Part shown: piece after piece, positions 9,552-17,501 of the stretch
How positions within the stretch are numbered: the first letter of the stretch is position 1
How the letters are laid out: every line of letters begins with the position of its first letter
Assembly (NCBI GenBank): GCA_019745325.1
Contig: JAIETK010000027.1
Span: forward strand, 1 to 53,893
From: Nitrosomonas sp.
GTDB lineage: Bacteria > Pseudomonadota > Gammaproteobacteria > Burkholderiales > Nitrosomonadaceae
Length of the DNA: 53,893 nt
Reading direction: 5' to 3'
Notes under the pieces: model-generated
Told to the model about the DNA's origin: nothing
Databases searched by the model: none
Seen by the model: only the letters and a program-made list of their open reading frames with translations
Made by a program: the position numbers and the translations under genes

Positions 9552-10443
9552 ACTTTTGTTCATTTGTGAAGTCACTATAAGGAAAAATCTCAACAACTTT
9601 AAACGGCAAATATGACTCTTGAGGATTATGATAAATATCGTTGGTTAGCTCTGTTGCTACACCAAAACTAAACTCTTCTCCGTTATCAAGATGTACTCGA
9701 TAGGGCTGTCGTTTCAACCCGGTAGATAATAGTAAAGCTTGATATTCGGGAAGAACCTTGAGTAACTGAGAAAATTCCTTCTCACCAAAATCCAATGACA
9801 TCAGATATTTGCCTTCAGCAGCAATAATCGTGTTGGTGGTATATAAACCATCCTCAACCTTTATCATATGATTTGTATTTACTGCTGAGACAATACATGA
9901 AAACCCTTCCTTTGCACCAAGCATTCGCAAGTGGAGACCATAATCAGGGTGAAAATTAATCAAATCTGGATGAGCTTTAATGTCAGGATTAAGAATACGA
10001 TAAGTTGATTCCCAATATGTTTCAATTAATTCCAATTTGAACCTAAGAATTGGATCAAATTGTTTCACGCTATAAAGAGCGAATTCTTTTCCATTACACA
10101 GCGCATATAATTCAGCCTGGACTTCCGGGTGTATTGCATAGCTATATGCTTGCTCCACATGCTTGCTCTTCGTAATTTCCTCCGTGGGTGATTTCGCATC
10201 TAATACCCAATACGGTCTACCGTCGGAAAGAAAGAGATAATCTGGGACTATTGAAACTTTACGTTGTTGCGACCCAAGAGCAACATACGGATGGACAAGA
10301 CTTCTACTTCTTACCACTCGTGAATCACCTGAAACTTGATATCCCAACGCTTTAACGATTGGTAACAAAAGTTCTTCTCGAACAGAGTCCTCTTTGAATT
10401 CTGGGTCGTTTAAAACACCGAAGTCAAAATTCTTAAATATCAT
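9550..10443 (-). CDS. Orphan HsdR N-terminal-like PD-(D/E)XK nuclease-fold protein
   Basis: A 297-residue protein. Its N-terminal half resembles the nuclease domain of type I restriction HsdR subunits (HSDR_N): an early glutamate region SVREELLLPIVKALGY, then VPDY (P67, D68) and LDAK (D82, K84), the spaced acidic and lysine residues of a PD-(D/E)XK site, followed by HVEQAYSYAIHPEVQAELYALCNG. The helicase and translocase domains of HsdR are absent, and no hsdM or hsdS is nearby. The C-terminal half (from about residue 150) is not recognised. The gene is clearly AT-richer than tamA and mfd on either side, which points to acquired DNA. AGGG precedes the ATG by about 9 nt. A role in DNA defence is inference from the fold only. 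Confidence 0.75.
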   Translation of the reverse strand: MIFKNFDFGVLNDPEFKEDSVREELLLPIVKALGYQVSGDSRVVRSRSLVHPYVALGSQQRKVSIVPDYLFLSDGRPYWVLDAKSPTEEITKSKHVEQAYSYAIHPEVQAELYALCNGKEFALYSVKQFDPILRFKLELIETYWESTYRILNPDIKAHPDLINFHPDYGLHLRMLGAKEGFSCIVSAVNTNHMIKVEDGLYTTNTIIAAEGKYLMSLDFGEKEFSQLLKVLPEYQALLLSTGLKRQPYRVHLDNGEEFSFGVATELTNDIYHNPQESYLPFKVVEIFPYSDFTNEQK

Positions 10444-10448
10444 GAAAG

Positions 10449-10457
10449 AACCCTAAC
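10449..10457 (+). repeat. Right arm of inverted repeat AACCCTAAC
   Basis: The partner of 9543-9551. Read on the minus strand it gives GTTAGGGTT about 5 nt before the ATG of the orphan nuclease gene, and its AGGG doubles as the likely ribosome binding site. Confidence 0.5.
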
Positions 10458-10563
10458 TAAAATTAGATATCCGAAATGACGCAGTACTAATGCATCAATT
10501 CGATTTTCAATATAGCACACTACTTAAAATAATAAGTCGGCGGAAAAAGCATTTCTCAACCAT

Positions 10564-13500
10564 TCACCCCAACTTCTGCACCAACTCCTTAATCCGCATC
10601 ACCCGCTTATTTACATCCTCAATCTGCACCAGAATTTTCAACCGATCCTGGCCGGAGAGCGAGTATTCGCGGCTGCTTTGGATCAGTTGAATGATTTTGA
10701 GCGGGTCGATCGGCGGATTCGGGATGAATTGCACTTGGATGCTGTCGGCGCTGGCGTCGATGCGGGTGATGCCGAGCGGTTTAGCGGCGATGCGCAGGCG
10801 ATGGCAGTCGAGCAGGGCGCGGGCTGGGTTCGGTAGCAGGCCGAAGCGATCGATTAGTTCGCGTTGCATGTCGTCGAGTTGGTCGTTGTCGGTGCAGTTG
10901 GCCATGCGCTTGTACAGCACCAGGCGTTCGTGGATGTCATGGCAGTAGTCGTCCGGCAGCAGCGCGGGCACGTGCAGGTTGATTTCGGTGGCGACGCCGA
11001 GCGGGTGCTGCATGTCGGGTTCCTTGCCTTGCTTGAGCGACTGGATTGCGGTATCCAGCATCGAGCTGTACAAGCTAAAACCGATTTCCTGCATTTCCCC
11101 GCTTTGCGATTCGGAGAGCACCGCGCCCGCGCCGCGGATTTCCAGGTCGTGCATCGCCAGATAAAAGCCGGAGCCAAGTTCTTCCATCGCTTGAATCGCT
11201 TCCAAGCGTTTTTTGGCTTGTCCGCCGAGCGCTTCTTCCGGCGGCGTGAGCAAATACGCGTAAGCCTGATGGTGCGAGCGCCCGACCCGGCCACGCAATT
11301 GATGCAGTTGCGCCAGGCCGAATTTGTGCGCGTTGTTCATGATGATGGTGTTGGCGCTCGGGATGTCGATACCGGTTTCGATAATCGTGGTGCAGAGCAG
11401 AATGTTGAAGCGCTGCTGGTAAAAGTCGCGCATGACGTGTTCCAGTTCGCGTTCCGGCATTTGCCCGTGGGCGATGTTGATACGCGCTTCCGGCAGCAGG
11501 CCGGACAGTTTCTCGTACATCAGTTGGATGCTGCTGACTTCGTTGTGCAGGAAATAAATCTGCCCGCCGCGTTTCAGTTCGCGCAGGCACGCTTCGCGGA
11601 TGATGCCCATCGAAAAGCTGCTGACAAAAGTGCGGATGGCCAAGCGGCGTTGCGGCGCGGTGGCGATGATGGAGAAATCGCGCAGCCCTTCCAGCGACAT
11701 CGCCAGGGTACGCGGGATCGGCGTGGCGGTCAGTGTCAGCACGTCGACTTCGGCGCGCAGTTTTTTGAGTTGTTCCTTTTGCCGCACACCGAAGCGGTGT
11801 TCTTCGTCGATGATGACCAAGCCCAGATTTTTGAAATGCACGTCTTTCTGAATCAGTTTGTGCGTGCCGATGATGATGTCGATTTCGCCTTTGGCCAGCC
11901 CGGCGAGCGCTTGCGTTTGTTCCTTCGCGGAACGGAAGCGCGACAGTTCTGCGATCCGCACCGGCCACTGATCGGCGATCAAACCGAAACGATCAGAGAA
12001 ATTCTGGAAATGCTGCTCGGCAAGCAGCGTGGTCGGTACCAGCACGGCGACTTGTTTGCCGTCGGCCACGGCGATAAACGCGGCGCGCAGTGCCACTTCG
12101 GTTTTGCCGAAACCGACGTCACCGCATATCAACCGGTCCATCGGTTTGCCGGAGGTTAGATCCTCGATCACAGCCTTGATTGCGGCGGCTTGATCGGGCG
12201 TTTCCTCGAAACCAAAACCTTCGGCAAAGGCGTCGTAGTCATGTTGCTGCAGCGAGAACTTGTGACCTTCGCGCGCCGCGCGTTGCGCGTACAGATTCAG
12301 CAATTCCGCGGCGGTGTCGCGCACTTGCTGCATGGCTTTGCGCTTGGCTTTGTCCCACTGGCTGCTGCCGAGCTTGTGCAACGGCGCGGATTCCGGCGCG
12401 CCGCCGCTGTAGCGGCCGATCAAATACAGTTGCGATACCGGTACGTACAGTTTGTCACCACCGTCGTATTCCAGCGCCAGAAATTCACTCAGCTCGCCCG
12501 GTTCGCCTTCACCGACGTCCATGCTGACCAGGCCGAGATAGCGGCCGATGCCGTGCTGTTCATGTACCACCGGGTCGCCGGGTTTGATTTCCGACAGATC
12601 GCGCAGGATGTTGTCGGTTGACGTGGTTTTGCGCGATTCGCGCTCGCGGCGGCCGTGCAGGTGCGTGGCGTACAATTCGCTTTCGGTGATGAAGGCGATT
12701 TTCGCGGAGCCATCGATAAAACCGGTATGCAGCGGCGCGACGCCGAGCATGAACGGTTCCTGGCTGTCCAGAAACGCGGCGAAATCCTGGCAAACTACCG
12801 GGTGCAGGTCGTATTGCTGCAAATATTCGGCGACCAGTTCGCGCCGTCCCAGGCTTTCCGCCAATAGCAACACGCGCCCGCCGCTAATTTTGAATTGCGC
12901 GGCAAATACCGTCAGTTTTTCAAGCGGATTTTCCGCGTGCCGGTTGACTTGCACCAATGGCAGCGGCTGGCTGGTTTGTTCGCCGGTAACTTTGACATCC
13001 TGCGGCTTGACCAACAGCTCGACACGTGCGTACGGCTTGATCGAACCGAAGAAATGATCACTGGTCAGAAACAGCTCGGTTGGCGGCAATAGCGGGCGGT
13101 CACTATCGCCGCGCAGTAATTGGTAACGCGACTGCGTGTCGCGCCAGAATTCGTCGATCACCGGGCGGACATCGTGGTGTAAACAAAGCAATGTATCGTC
13201 CGGCAGATAATCGAACAGCGTCGCGGTTTGCTCGAAAAACAGCGGCAGATAATATTCGATCCCAGCGGGCGTGCCGCCTTTGCTGATGTCCTTGTAAATC
13301 TGTTTTTTCGACGGATCGCCTTCGAATTGCTCGCGGAACTTGCCGCGGAAAAACGTGCGCCCAGCTTCGTCGAGCGGGAATTCGCGCGCCGGCAGCAAGC
13401 GGATTTCCTTGACCGGATAAATGCTGCGTTGCGTGTCGACATCGAAGGTGCGGATGGTGTCGATGTCGTTATCCATCAGGTCGATGCGGTACGGCAGCGG

Positions 13501-14019
13501 ACTGCCCATCGGAAACAGATCGATCAAACCGCCGCGCACGCTGTATTCGCCCGGCGAGAACACTTGTGTGACATGCGAATAACCGGCCAGGGTTAATTGG
13601 CTGCGCAGGGCGGCGACGTCCAGCGTTTCGCCTTGCTTGAGGAAAAACGTATGCGCGGCCAGGTATTCTCGCGGCAGCATGCGATACAACGCGGTGGTGA
13701 GCGGCGCGATCAATATATCGCAAGCGCCGGTCATTACTTGATACAACGTTGCCAGCCGTTCGGACACCAGATCATGATGCGGCGAAAAGGTGTCGTACGG
13801 CAGCGTTTCCCAGTCCGGCAGCAAGTGCGTCCGTAAGCCGGGCGCGAAGAAAGGAATTTCTTCCAGCAGCCGCTGCGCATCGAGCGCATTGGCGGTGATG
13901 ATCGTCATGGGTTTAGCTGGTTGCGCCAGTTGTGCCAGAAACAAAGCGTCACTGGAACCGTCAAAATCAGCATAGCGGAGGACAGCTCCCGGCGCGGGTA
14001 AAATCGGTTTTTGTTGCAT
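10564..14019 (-). CDS. mfd: Mfd, transcription-repair coupling factor
   Basis: A 1151-residue ATP-dependent translocase that removes stalled RNA polymerase from damaged template and recruits UvrA for nucleotide excision repair. In order: a UvrB-like N-terminal module (about 1-340), the RNA-polymerase-interacting domain (about 470-550, following GDPVVHEQHGIGRYLGL), helicase motifs with Walker A GDVGFGKTEVALRA near residue 635, the DEEH box IIDEEHRFGVRQKEQLKKL near 737, TATPIPRTLAMSL, the QLRGRVGRS motif, and a TRCF C-terminal domain. Length is normal for the family. The ATG at 14019 gives MQQKPILPAPGAVLRYADFDG. It is divergent from the gene at 14286, with 266 bp between them. Confidence 0.97.
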   Translation of the reverse strand: MQQKPILPAPGAVLRYADFDGSSDALFLAQLAQPAKPMTIITANALDAQRLLEEIPFFAPGLRTHLLPDWETLPYDTFSPHHDLVSERLATLYQVMTGACDILIAPLTTALYRMLPREYLAAHTFFLKQGETLDVAALRSQLTLAGYSHVTQVFSPGEYSVRGGLIDLFPMGSPLPYRIDLMDNDIDTIRTFDVDTQRSIYPVKEIRLLPAREFPLDEAGRTFFRGKFREQFEGDPSKKQIYKDISKGGTPAGIEYYLPLFFEQTATLFDYLPDDTLLCLHHDVRPVIDEFWRDTQSRYQLLRGDSDRPLLPPTELFLTSDHFFGSIKPYARVELLVKPQDVKVTGEQTSQPLPLVQVNRHAENPLEKLTVFAAQFKISGGRVLLLAESLGRRELVAEYLQQYDLHPVVCQDFAAFLDSQEPFMLGVAPLHTGFIDGSAKIAFITESELYATHLHGRRERESRKTTSTDNILRDLSEIKPGDPVVHEQHGIGRYLGLVSMDVGEGEPGELSEFLALEYDGGDKLYVPVSQLYLIGRYSGGAPESAPLHKLGSSQWDKAKRKAMQQVRDTAAELLNLYAQRAAREGHKFSLQQHDYDAFAEGFGFEETPDQAAAIKAVIEDLTSGKPMDRLICGDVGFGKTEVALRAAFIAVADGKQVAVLVPTTLLAEQHFQNFSDRFGLIADQWPVRIAELSRFRSAKEQTQALAGLAKGEIDIIIGTHKLIQKDVHFKNLGLVIIDEEHRFGVRQKEQLKKLRAEVDVLTLTATPIPRTLAMSLEGLRDFSIIATAPQRRLAIRTFVSSFSMGIIREACLRELKRGGQIYFLHNEVSSIQLMYEKLSGLLPEARINIAHGQMPERELEHVMRDFYQQRFNILLCTTIIETGIDIPSANTIIMNNAHKFGLAQLHQLRGRVGRSHHQAYAYLLTPPEEALGGQAKKRLEAIQAMEELGSGFYLAMHDLEIRGAGAVLSESQSGEMQEIGFSLYSSMLDTAIQSLKQGKEPDMQHPLGVATEINLHVPALLPDDYCHDIHERLVLYKRMANCTDNDQLDDMQRELIDRFGLLPNPARALLDCHRLRIAAKPLGITRIDASADSIQVQFIPNPPIDPLKIIQLIQSSREYSLSGQDRLKILVQIEDVNKRVMRIKELVQKLG

Positions 14020-14285
14020 TTAATAAAATTGTCGTTTTGTTGTGCTAAAAGTCATAGCCGGGTAGACGGGGTAATCATCAAAATCCGCCTATTATATGCG
14101 AGTTCTAAGCCGTCTTATTGCTTGTAAGCACTGTTTGATGACTGCGGACTCGCTATGAACAATGCGTAAATTTCCGTGTTATTTATGGTTTTAAACTGCC
14201 CGAAATAGCGCTATTCTTATCACATGTAGCTTAAATCCTTGTATTTGACTTAGAATATGTAAACGGCAGTGCTGGCTAAATTGAC

Positions 14286-15206
14286 GTGAGCGCTTTTATG
14301 GATATGAACCTATCGCAATTGGAACAAAAGATGATGCTCTCTTCATACAAGATGATTGCGGTTGTTTGTATGATGATGGCTGCTTTTGCACAAAATTTTG
14401 CGGCTGCTGCGGTATTAACCGAGGAGAATCAGCAAAAAATTGAATGGGCAGTGTGGCGATACGCTGTCGATACGCCCTTGCTGGTGCAAACCATCGACTG
14501 GTTCCGCGATTTGACGAGGAATACCCGTGAATCGGCTGCGATCGCCGAGCTTTCGCGCCTGAAATTCATGCGTGCGCAATTGGAGCTCGATAAGGATCAC
14601 CGGGTGCAATTGTTTGAGCGCTGCATCACAACGGCAAACCGGGCATTGACGATTAATCCCAATGATGTCCGCGGTCTTTTCTGGAAAGCCGCCGCCATGG
14701 GGAAAATGGCGGAAGACAGCGGTATTCTGAACGCGCTGAGGATGCTGCGGCCGATGGAAGAATTGCTGCTGAAGGTGGTCGAGCTGGATGAAAAATACGA
14801 AAATGCCGGCGCGCACCGGGCGTTGGGCCGTATGTACCACAAACTGCCGGGCTTCCCAATCAGTTTTGGCAGTAACCAGAAAGCATTGGCACACCTCAAA
14901 CGCGCTCACGAGCTTTTCCCCGAAGACGTCATTACCCGTGCGTTTTACGCCGAATTGCTGTACGACACCGGCAGAAAAGATGAAGCACGCAAGCATGCGG
15001 ATTTCGTGCTAGCGACACCGATTGCCGAAGAAGATGCGCTGGAATTCGCGGAGTATGTCGATATCGCGCTCGGAGTCGTCAAGAAGACCGGCGGATCCAA
15101 TATCCGTTTGGGGAATTACCAGGGAAACGCTGATCAATTCGCCGAGCAAGATAATAGGCAAGGCGGATGGAGCGAGACATATCGAAAAATGATAGCGAGC
15201 TTCTGA
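14286..15206 (+). CDS. Periplasmic TPR-like protein with mobile-element-derived C-terminus
   Basis: A 306-residue exported helical-repeat protein. A signal-peptide-like stretch (YKMIAVVCMMMAAFAQNFAAAA) is followed by TPR-type helices (RCITTANRALTINPNDVRGLFWKAAAMGKMA; HRALGRMYHKLPGFPISFG; AHLKRAHELFPEDVITRAFYAELLYDTGRKDEARKH). It resembles the TRAP-associated T-component/RMD-like repeat families, but I cannot assign a substrate. GTG at 14286 gives the longest frame. ATG at 14331, preceded by GGAAC, puts the signal peptide at the very N-terminus and may be the true start. The last 28 residues (from Q279, starting QGNADQFAEQ) are encoded by the MITE at 15120-15261. Without the element, and with a T-to-C change reversed, the protein would end after GNY. 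Confidence 0.75.
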   Translation: MSAFMDMNLSQLEQKMMLSSYKMIAVVCMMMAAFAQNFAAAAVLTEENQQKIEWAVWRYAVDTPLLVQTIDWFRDLTRNTRESAAIAELSRLKFMRAQLELDKDHRVQLFERCITTANRALTINPNDVRGLFWKAAAMGKMAEDSGILNALRMLRPMEELLLKVVELDEKYENAGAHRALGRMYHKLPGFPISFGSNQKALAHLKRAHELFPEDVITRAFYAELLYDTGRKDEARKHADFVLATPIAEEDALEFAEYVDIALGVVKKTGGSNIRLGNYQGNADQFAEQDNRQGGWSETYRKMIASF

Positions 15207-15261
15207 GTACCACCCAACGCAGCCAATCGCTTGAGCAAGCAATTAATCAGTATTTCCCCTA
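15120..15261 (-). mobile_element. MITE-like element, copy 2 (read through by upstream gene)
   Basis: About 142 bp, left end CAGGGAAACGCTGATCAATT, right end AATTAATCAGTATTTCCCCTA, in the opposite orientation to copy 1. The left flanking TA appears as CA, and the inner TTAATT is changed to TCAATT. Both changes remove in-frame stops (TAG to CAG, TAA to CAA), so the upstream gene continues into the element. The right TA is at 15260-15261. Confidence 0.75.
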
Positions 15262-15400
15262 GAGCTTTACCAGAATGGCTATCAATCACCGGATGTGAAT
15301 ACACCCCGCCGCAAGCAGTCTTTTTTGACTTATCTCACGCTTCATATCGTTCAAATCGGATAAACTGCCAATATTCCGATTTTTTCATTGGTTGAGTGTT

Positions 15401-15997
15401 ATGGCAGAAACGGTCATTGATTTAATCCGCCACGGTGAGCCGGCGGGCGGGCGCCGCTATCGCGGTCATGGTGTCGACGATCCTCTAACCGAGAAGGGGT
15501 GGTCGCAAATGTGGAATGCGGTTGGCGATTACTGCCAATGGAGCCATATCGTAACTTCACCGCTATTGCGATGCGAAGCATTCGCAACGGCACTGGGCGA
15601 ACGTCACGGTATTCCGGTCACGATCGAATCGCGCTTTAAGGAAGTCGGATTCGGCGTATGGGAAGGCCTCAGCCACGACGAAATCAAGATCGGCCGCGTG
15701 GACGACTATCAAGCGTTTCTGCGGGATCCGGTCAATTGCCGTCCACCGGGTGCCGAGCCGCTCGATGATTTTATCGAACGCGTCAGCGCCGCTTACGATG
15801 AAATCATCAAACAACACCCTTACGGCCGTATCTTGATTGTCGTGCATGCCGGCGTGATGCGCGCGATCATCGCAAAAACCCTCCACGCCGCGCCGAGCGG
15901 ACTCTACCGCGTCAAAATCAGCAACGGCGGCGTAACCCGCATTCGCCATGCTGCTGAAGGTGGTGTGGTGGAGTTTCTGAACGGCAAATTGACTTAA
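15401..15997 (+). CDS. Histidine phosphatase family protein
   Basis: A 198-residue protein of the phosphoglycerate-mutase/CobC-like histidine phosphatase superfamily. The catalytic RHGE motif is at residues 10-13 (VIDLIRHGEP). The second-half histidine is in VVHAGVMRAII. TSPLLRCEAFA and EVGFGVWEGLS match the alpha-ribazole phosphatase/SixA-like pattern. It would hydrolyse a small phosphorylated metabolite or phosphoprotein; alpha-ribazole phosphatase in cobalamin synthesis is possible, but no cobalamin gene is near. ATG at 15401 is preferred to the TTG three codons upstream, because MAETVIDLIRHGE fits the family start. The stop TAA coincides with the TA end of MITE copy 3 plus its first base. 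Confidence 0.85.
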   Translation: MAETVIDLIRHGEPAGGRRYRGHGVDDPLTEKGWSQMWNAVGDYCQWSHIVTSPLLRCEAFATALGERHGIPVTIESRFKEVGFGVWEGLSHDEIKIGRVDDYQAFLRDPVNCRPPGAEPLDDFIERVSAAYDEIIKQHPYGRILIVVHAGVMRAIIAKTLHAAPSGLYRVKISNGGVTRIRHAAEGGVVEFLNGKLT

Positions 15998-16143
15998 GGA
16001 AATGCAGCGTACAGAGTAATTCGCGGTGTAAGCCGATTGGGTAGTGCTCGGAAATTCATCTGCCGCTCTGGTATGTCTCGTTTTTCGCGTTCCATCCGCG
16101 CCTCGCATCTCATCTTGCTTATCGAATTTTCAGCATTTGCTTA
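15995..16143 (+). mobile_element. MITE-like element, copy 3 (decayed)
   Basis: About 149 bp. Left end TAAGGAAATGC, right end GAATTTTCAGCATTTGCTTA. The interior matches the family (ggtatgtctcg; ttccatccgcgcctcgcatc; tcatcttgcttatcg) but with more differences than the other copies. The TA at 15995-15996 plus A makes the stop of the histidine phosphatase gene. Excision to one TA would leave ACT TAA AGT, so the same stop. Confidence 0.65.
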
Positions 16144-16214
16144 AAGTCGTCAGAAACGCTCCCGGAAAGGCCGATGCAAAGCAATAGCACGCCGAAAGCA
16201 ATGGTAACCGGCAC
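16119..16214 (-). pseudogene. Possible gene-tail remnant with one membrane segment
   Basis: From a GTG at 16214 this frame reads VPVTIAFGVLLLCIGLSGS followed by VSDDFKQMLKIR and a stop. It is open upstream only to a TAG at 16269-16271, with no good start or ribosome site. The hydrophobic stretch looks like a C-terminal membrane anchor. The last eight residues and the stop come from MITE copy 3. It is best read as the eroded tail of a lost gene, and could be chance. Confidence 0.2.
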
Positions 16215-16538
16215 TTCTTTGATGCTTCTGCCAATATTGCATCGAGCAGATTTCAGTGCATTGATGATCTATAAGTAAAAATCTATCATAAATATCAGAA
16301 TAATTGATTTGTTCTTATGGTTTAATCCCGCTATAGTTCGCACAAATGATTCGAATTGCCACAGGAAGAAAGCGGTTTTTCGGTAATCATCATTTTGTAA
16401 TACGGTACCAAGTCATTTCCGGCGGCGGCATAGTTTGGAATTGAACGGAACTTCATAAAAGAAAAAATCACAGCAGTAGCATCATAGAATTATCGAATTG
16501 CTGTCTGATGGTTTAATTATTAGATAGAGGAGTGAAAA
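16145..16538. other. Intergenic region before small lipoprotein gene
   Basis: About 394 bp. The left part carries the possible remnant described at 16119-16214. The right part is AT-rich (from about 16260) and should hold the promoter of the lipoprotein gene. I cannot choose a -35/-10 pair with confidence. Confidence 0.5.
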
Positions 16539-16772
16539 ATGAAATTGAAACTTATTACACTGTTAGCTGCATCGGCTTTGTTATCGGCATGTTCATCGCT
16601 GCCTGAAGCACCTCAAGGTCAGAGCAACATTAAAGTCGGTAAAAGCAATGTCTACTGGATCGATCCGGCAACGGGTAAACCAGGCGGATACATTGTTCCA
16701 AGAACGGCATCGCAAAAAACTAAAAATGACAACTATGCCGATTCAAACGCACCGGTGGTAATCAGCCGGTAA
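16539..16772 (+). CDS. Small lipoprotein of unknown function
   Basis: A 77-residue protein with a textbook lipoprotein signal: MKLKLITLLAASALLSAC, lipobox LSAC, modified Cys at residue 18. The mature part is short and polar (SSLPEAPQGQ...; VYWIDPATGKPGGYIVPRT) with no recognised domain. A strong ribosome site GAGGAG ends about 6 nt before the ATG. It stands alone, with long non-coding stretches on both sides. Attachment to the outer membrane is likely because position +2 is Ser, not Asp. It may be abundant and monocistronic, but function is unknown. Confidence 0.8.
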   Translation: MKLKLITLLAASALLSACSSLPEAPQGQSNIKVGKSNVYWIDPATGKPGGYIVPRTASQKTKNDNYADSNAPVVISR

Positions 16773-16935
16773 TTAACCACTGGCTAGGGCTCTAAAATTT
16801 ATCTGGCACTATGCGGTTTTGTTAACTGGTAAAGGTTTGGTGAATTGTTCGTCACAAGCAAGCGTATGAAACGATCAGCAAAAAATGCACAGCATTAACC
16901 AGTTGCAAGAACATAAAAATAAAAATAGCGGTAAA

Positions 16936-16954
16936 CATTCCTTGCTAAGGAATG
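16936..16954. repeat. Perfect short hairpin CATTCCTT-gct-AAGGAATG
   Basis: An 8-bp stem with a 3-nt loop. It is followed ten bases on by a second, larger hairpin. No U-tract follows in either direction, so a standard intrinsic terminator is not supported. Confidence 0.5.
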
Positions 16955-16963
16955 GATCAAATG

Positions 16964-16997
16964 GGCGGTTGTGATGGGTGTGAAAGTCGCAACCGCC
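16964..16997. repeat. Hairpin GGCGGTTGTGA...TCGCAACCGCC
   Basis: Eleven paired positions with one mismatch around a 12-nt loop. With the neighbouring hairpin it could form the 3' end of the lipoprotein mRNA or part of a structured RNA. The sequence alone does not decide. Confidence 0.45.
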
Positions 16998-17036
16998 TGC
17001 ATCCAATATAAAACTACAACAACGATTAGAATTTGA

Positions 17037-17048
17037 ATCACCGGTGAT
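17037..17048. repeat. Perfect 12-bp palindrome ATCACCGGTGAT
   Basis: A self-complementary 12-mer in a non-coding region. GTATCACCGT recurs about 22 bp downstream as a half-match. It could be a dimeric regulator site, but nothing ties it to a promoter. Confidence 0.3.
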
Positions 17049-17338
17049 GCTGAATCAAAACGGTATCACCGTCTTTAGCAGGTACCAGGCTCCTTTTGCA
17101 TTGAGCTAACACGCCTGGCTGCTGCGTCGCAAATTAGCTTTGTCGAGCAGATCCGGTAGCGGCTTGCTGCCATTGCGATTGGCCGGGGTGGTTGCAACCG
17201 CCGGCACCAAATCGTTGCTATCTCTTTGGGTTATTGTCCTCTGGTGATAAAACTCTAAGGTATTGATGTGTAGACAAAAGGACGATTACCGGGGAACGAT
17301 CCAAAATATTCCGTCTCGTTGCGGCAGATTGCTTTTGT

Positions 17339-17485
17339 TAGGGAAATGCTGATTAATTCAACGAATGAGATGAAGCACGAGGCGCACGGAACGCAGCAAC
17401 CGGGACATATCAACAAGATAGGCGAGGATGCGAGTACCGCGTAACGAAGTGATTCGCTCATGCAGTCAATTAATCAGTTTCCCTA
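17339..17485 (-). mobile_element. MITE-like element, copy 4 (downstream of dnaE)
   Basis: 147 bp. Left end TAGGGAAATGCTGATTAATT, right end AATTAATCAGTTTCCCTA (two bases shorter inside than the other ends). The interior is close to copies 1 and 6 when read on the minus strand (gcggtactcgcatcctcgcc; gcgttccgtgcgcctcgtgc). It lies 16 bp beyond the dnaE stop codon. Confidence 0.8.
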
Positions 17486-17501
17486 GTCTAAAGCCGATTT
17501 T

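Larger units (their letters stand above)
16773..17338. other. Long non-coding region rich in hairpins
   Basis: 566 bp without a convincing gene. It holds a perfect hairpin at 16936-16954, a stem of 11 bp with one mismatch at 16964-16997, and a perfect 12-bp palindrome at 17037-17048. A minus-strand frame ending at 17106 (PAVATTPANRNGSKPLPDLLD...) has gene-like codon use but no start codon, and may be a gene remnant. Confidence 0.5.

Noticed and set aside
10864..12159. Long plus-strand open frame antisense to mfd
   Set aside because: The opposite strand encodes mfd motifs without interruption. The antisense translation is rich in His, Gln and Arg and has no domain.
17255..17461. 68-residue minus-strand frame downstream of dnaE
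   Set aside because: Most of it is translation of MITE copy 4, and the same peptide phrase appears in copy 1.
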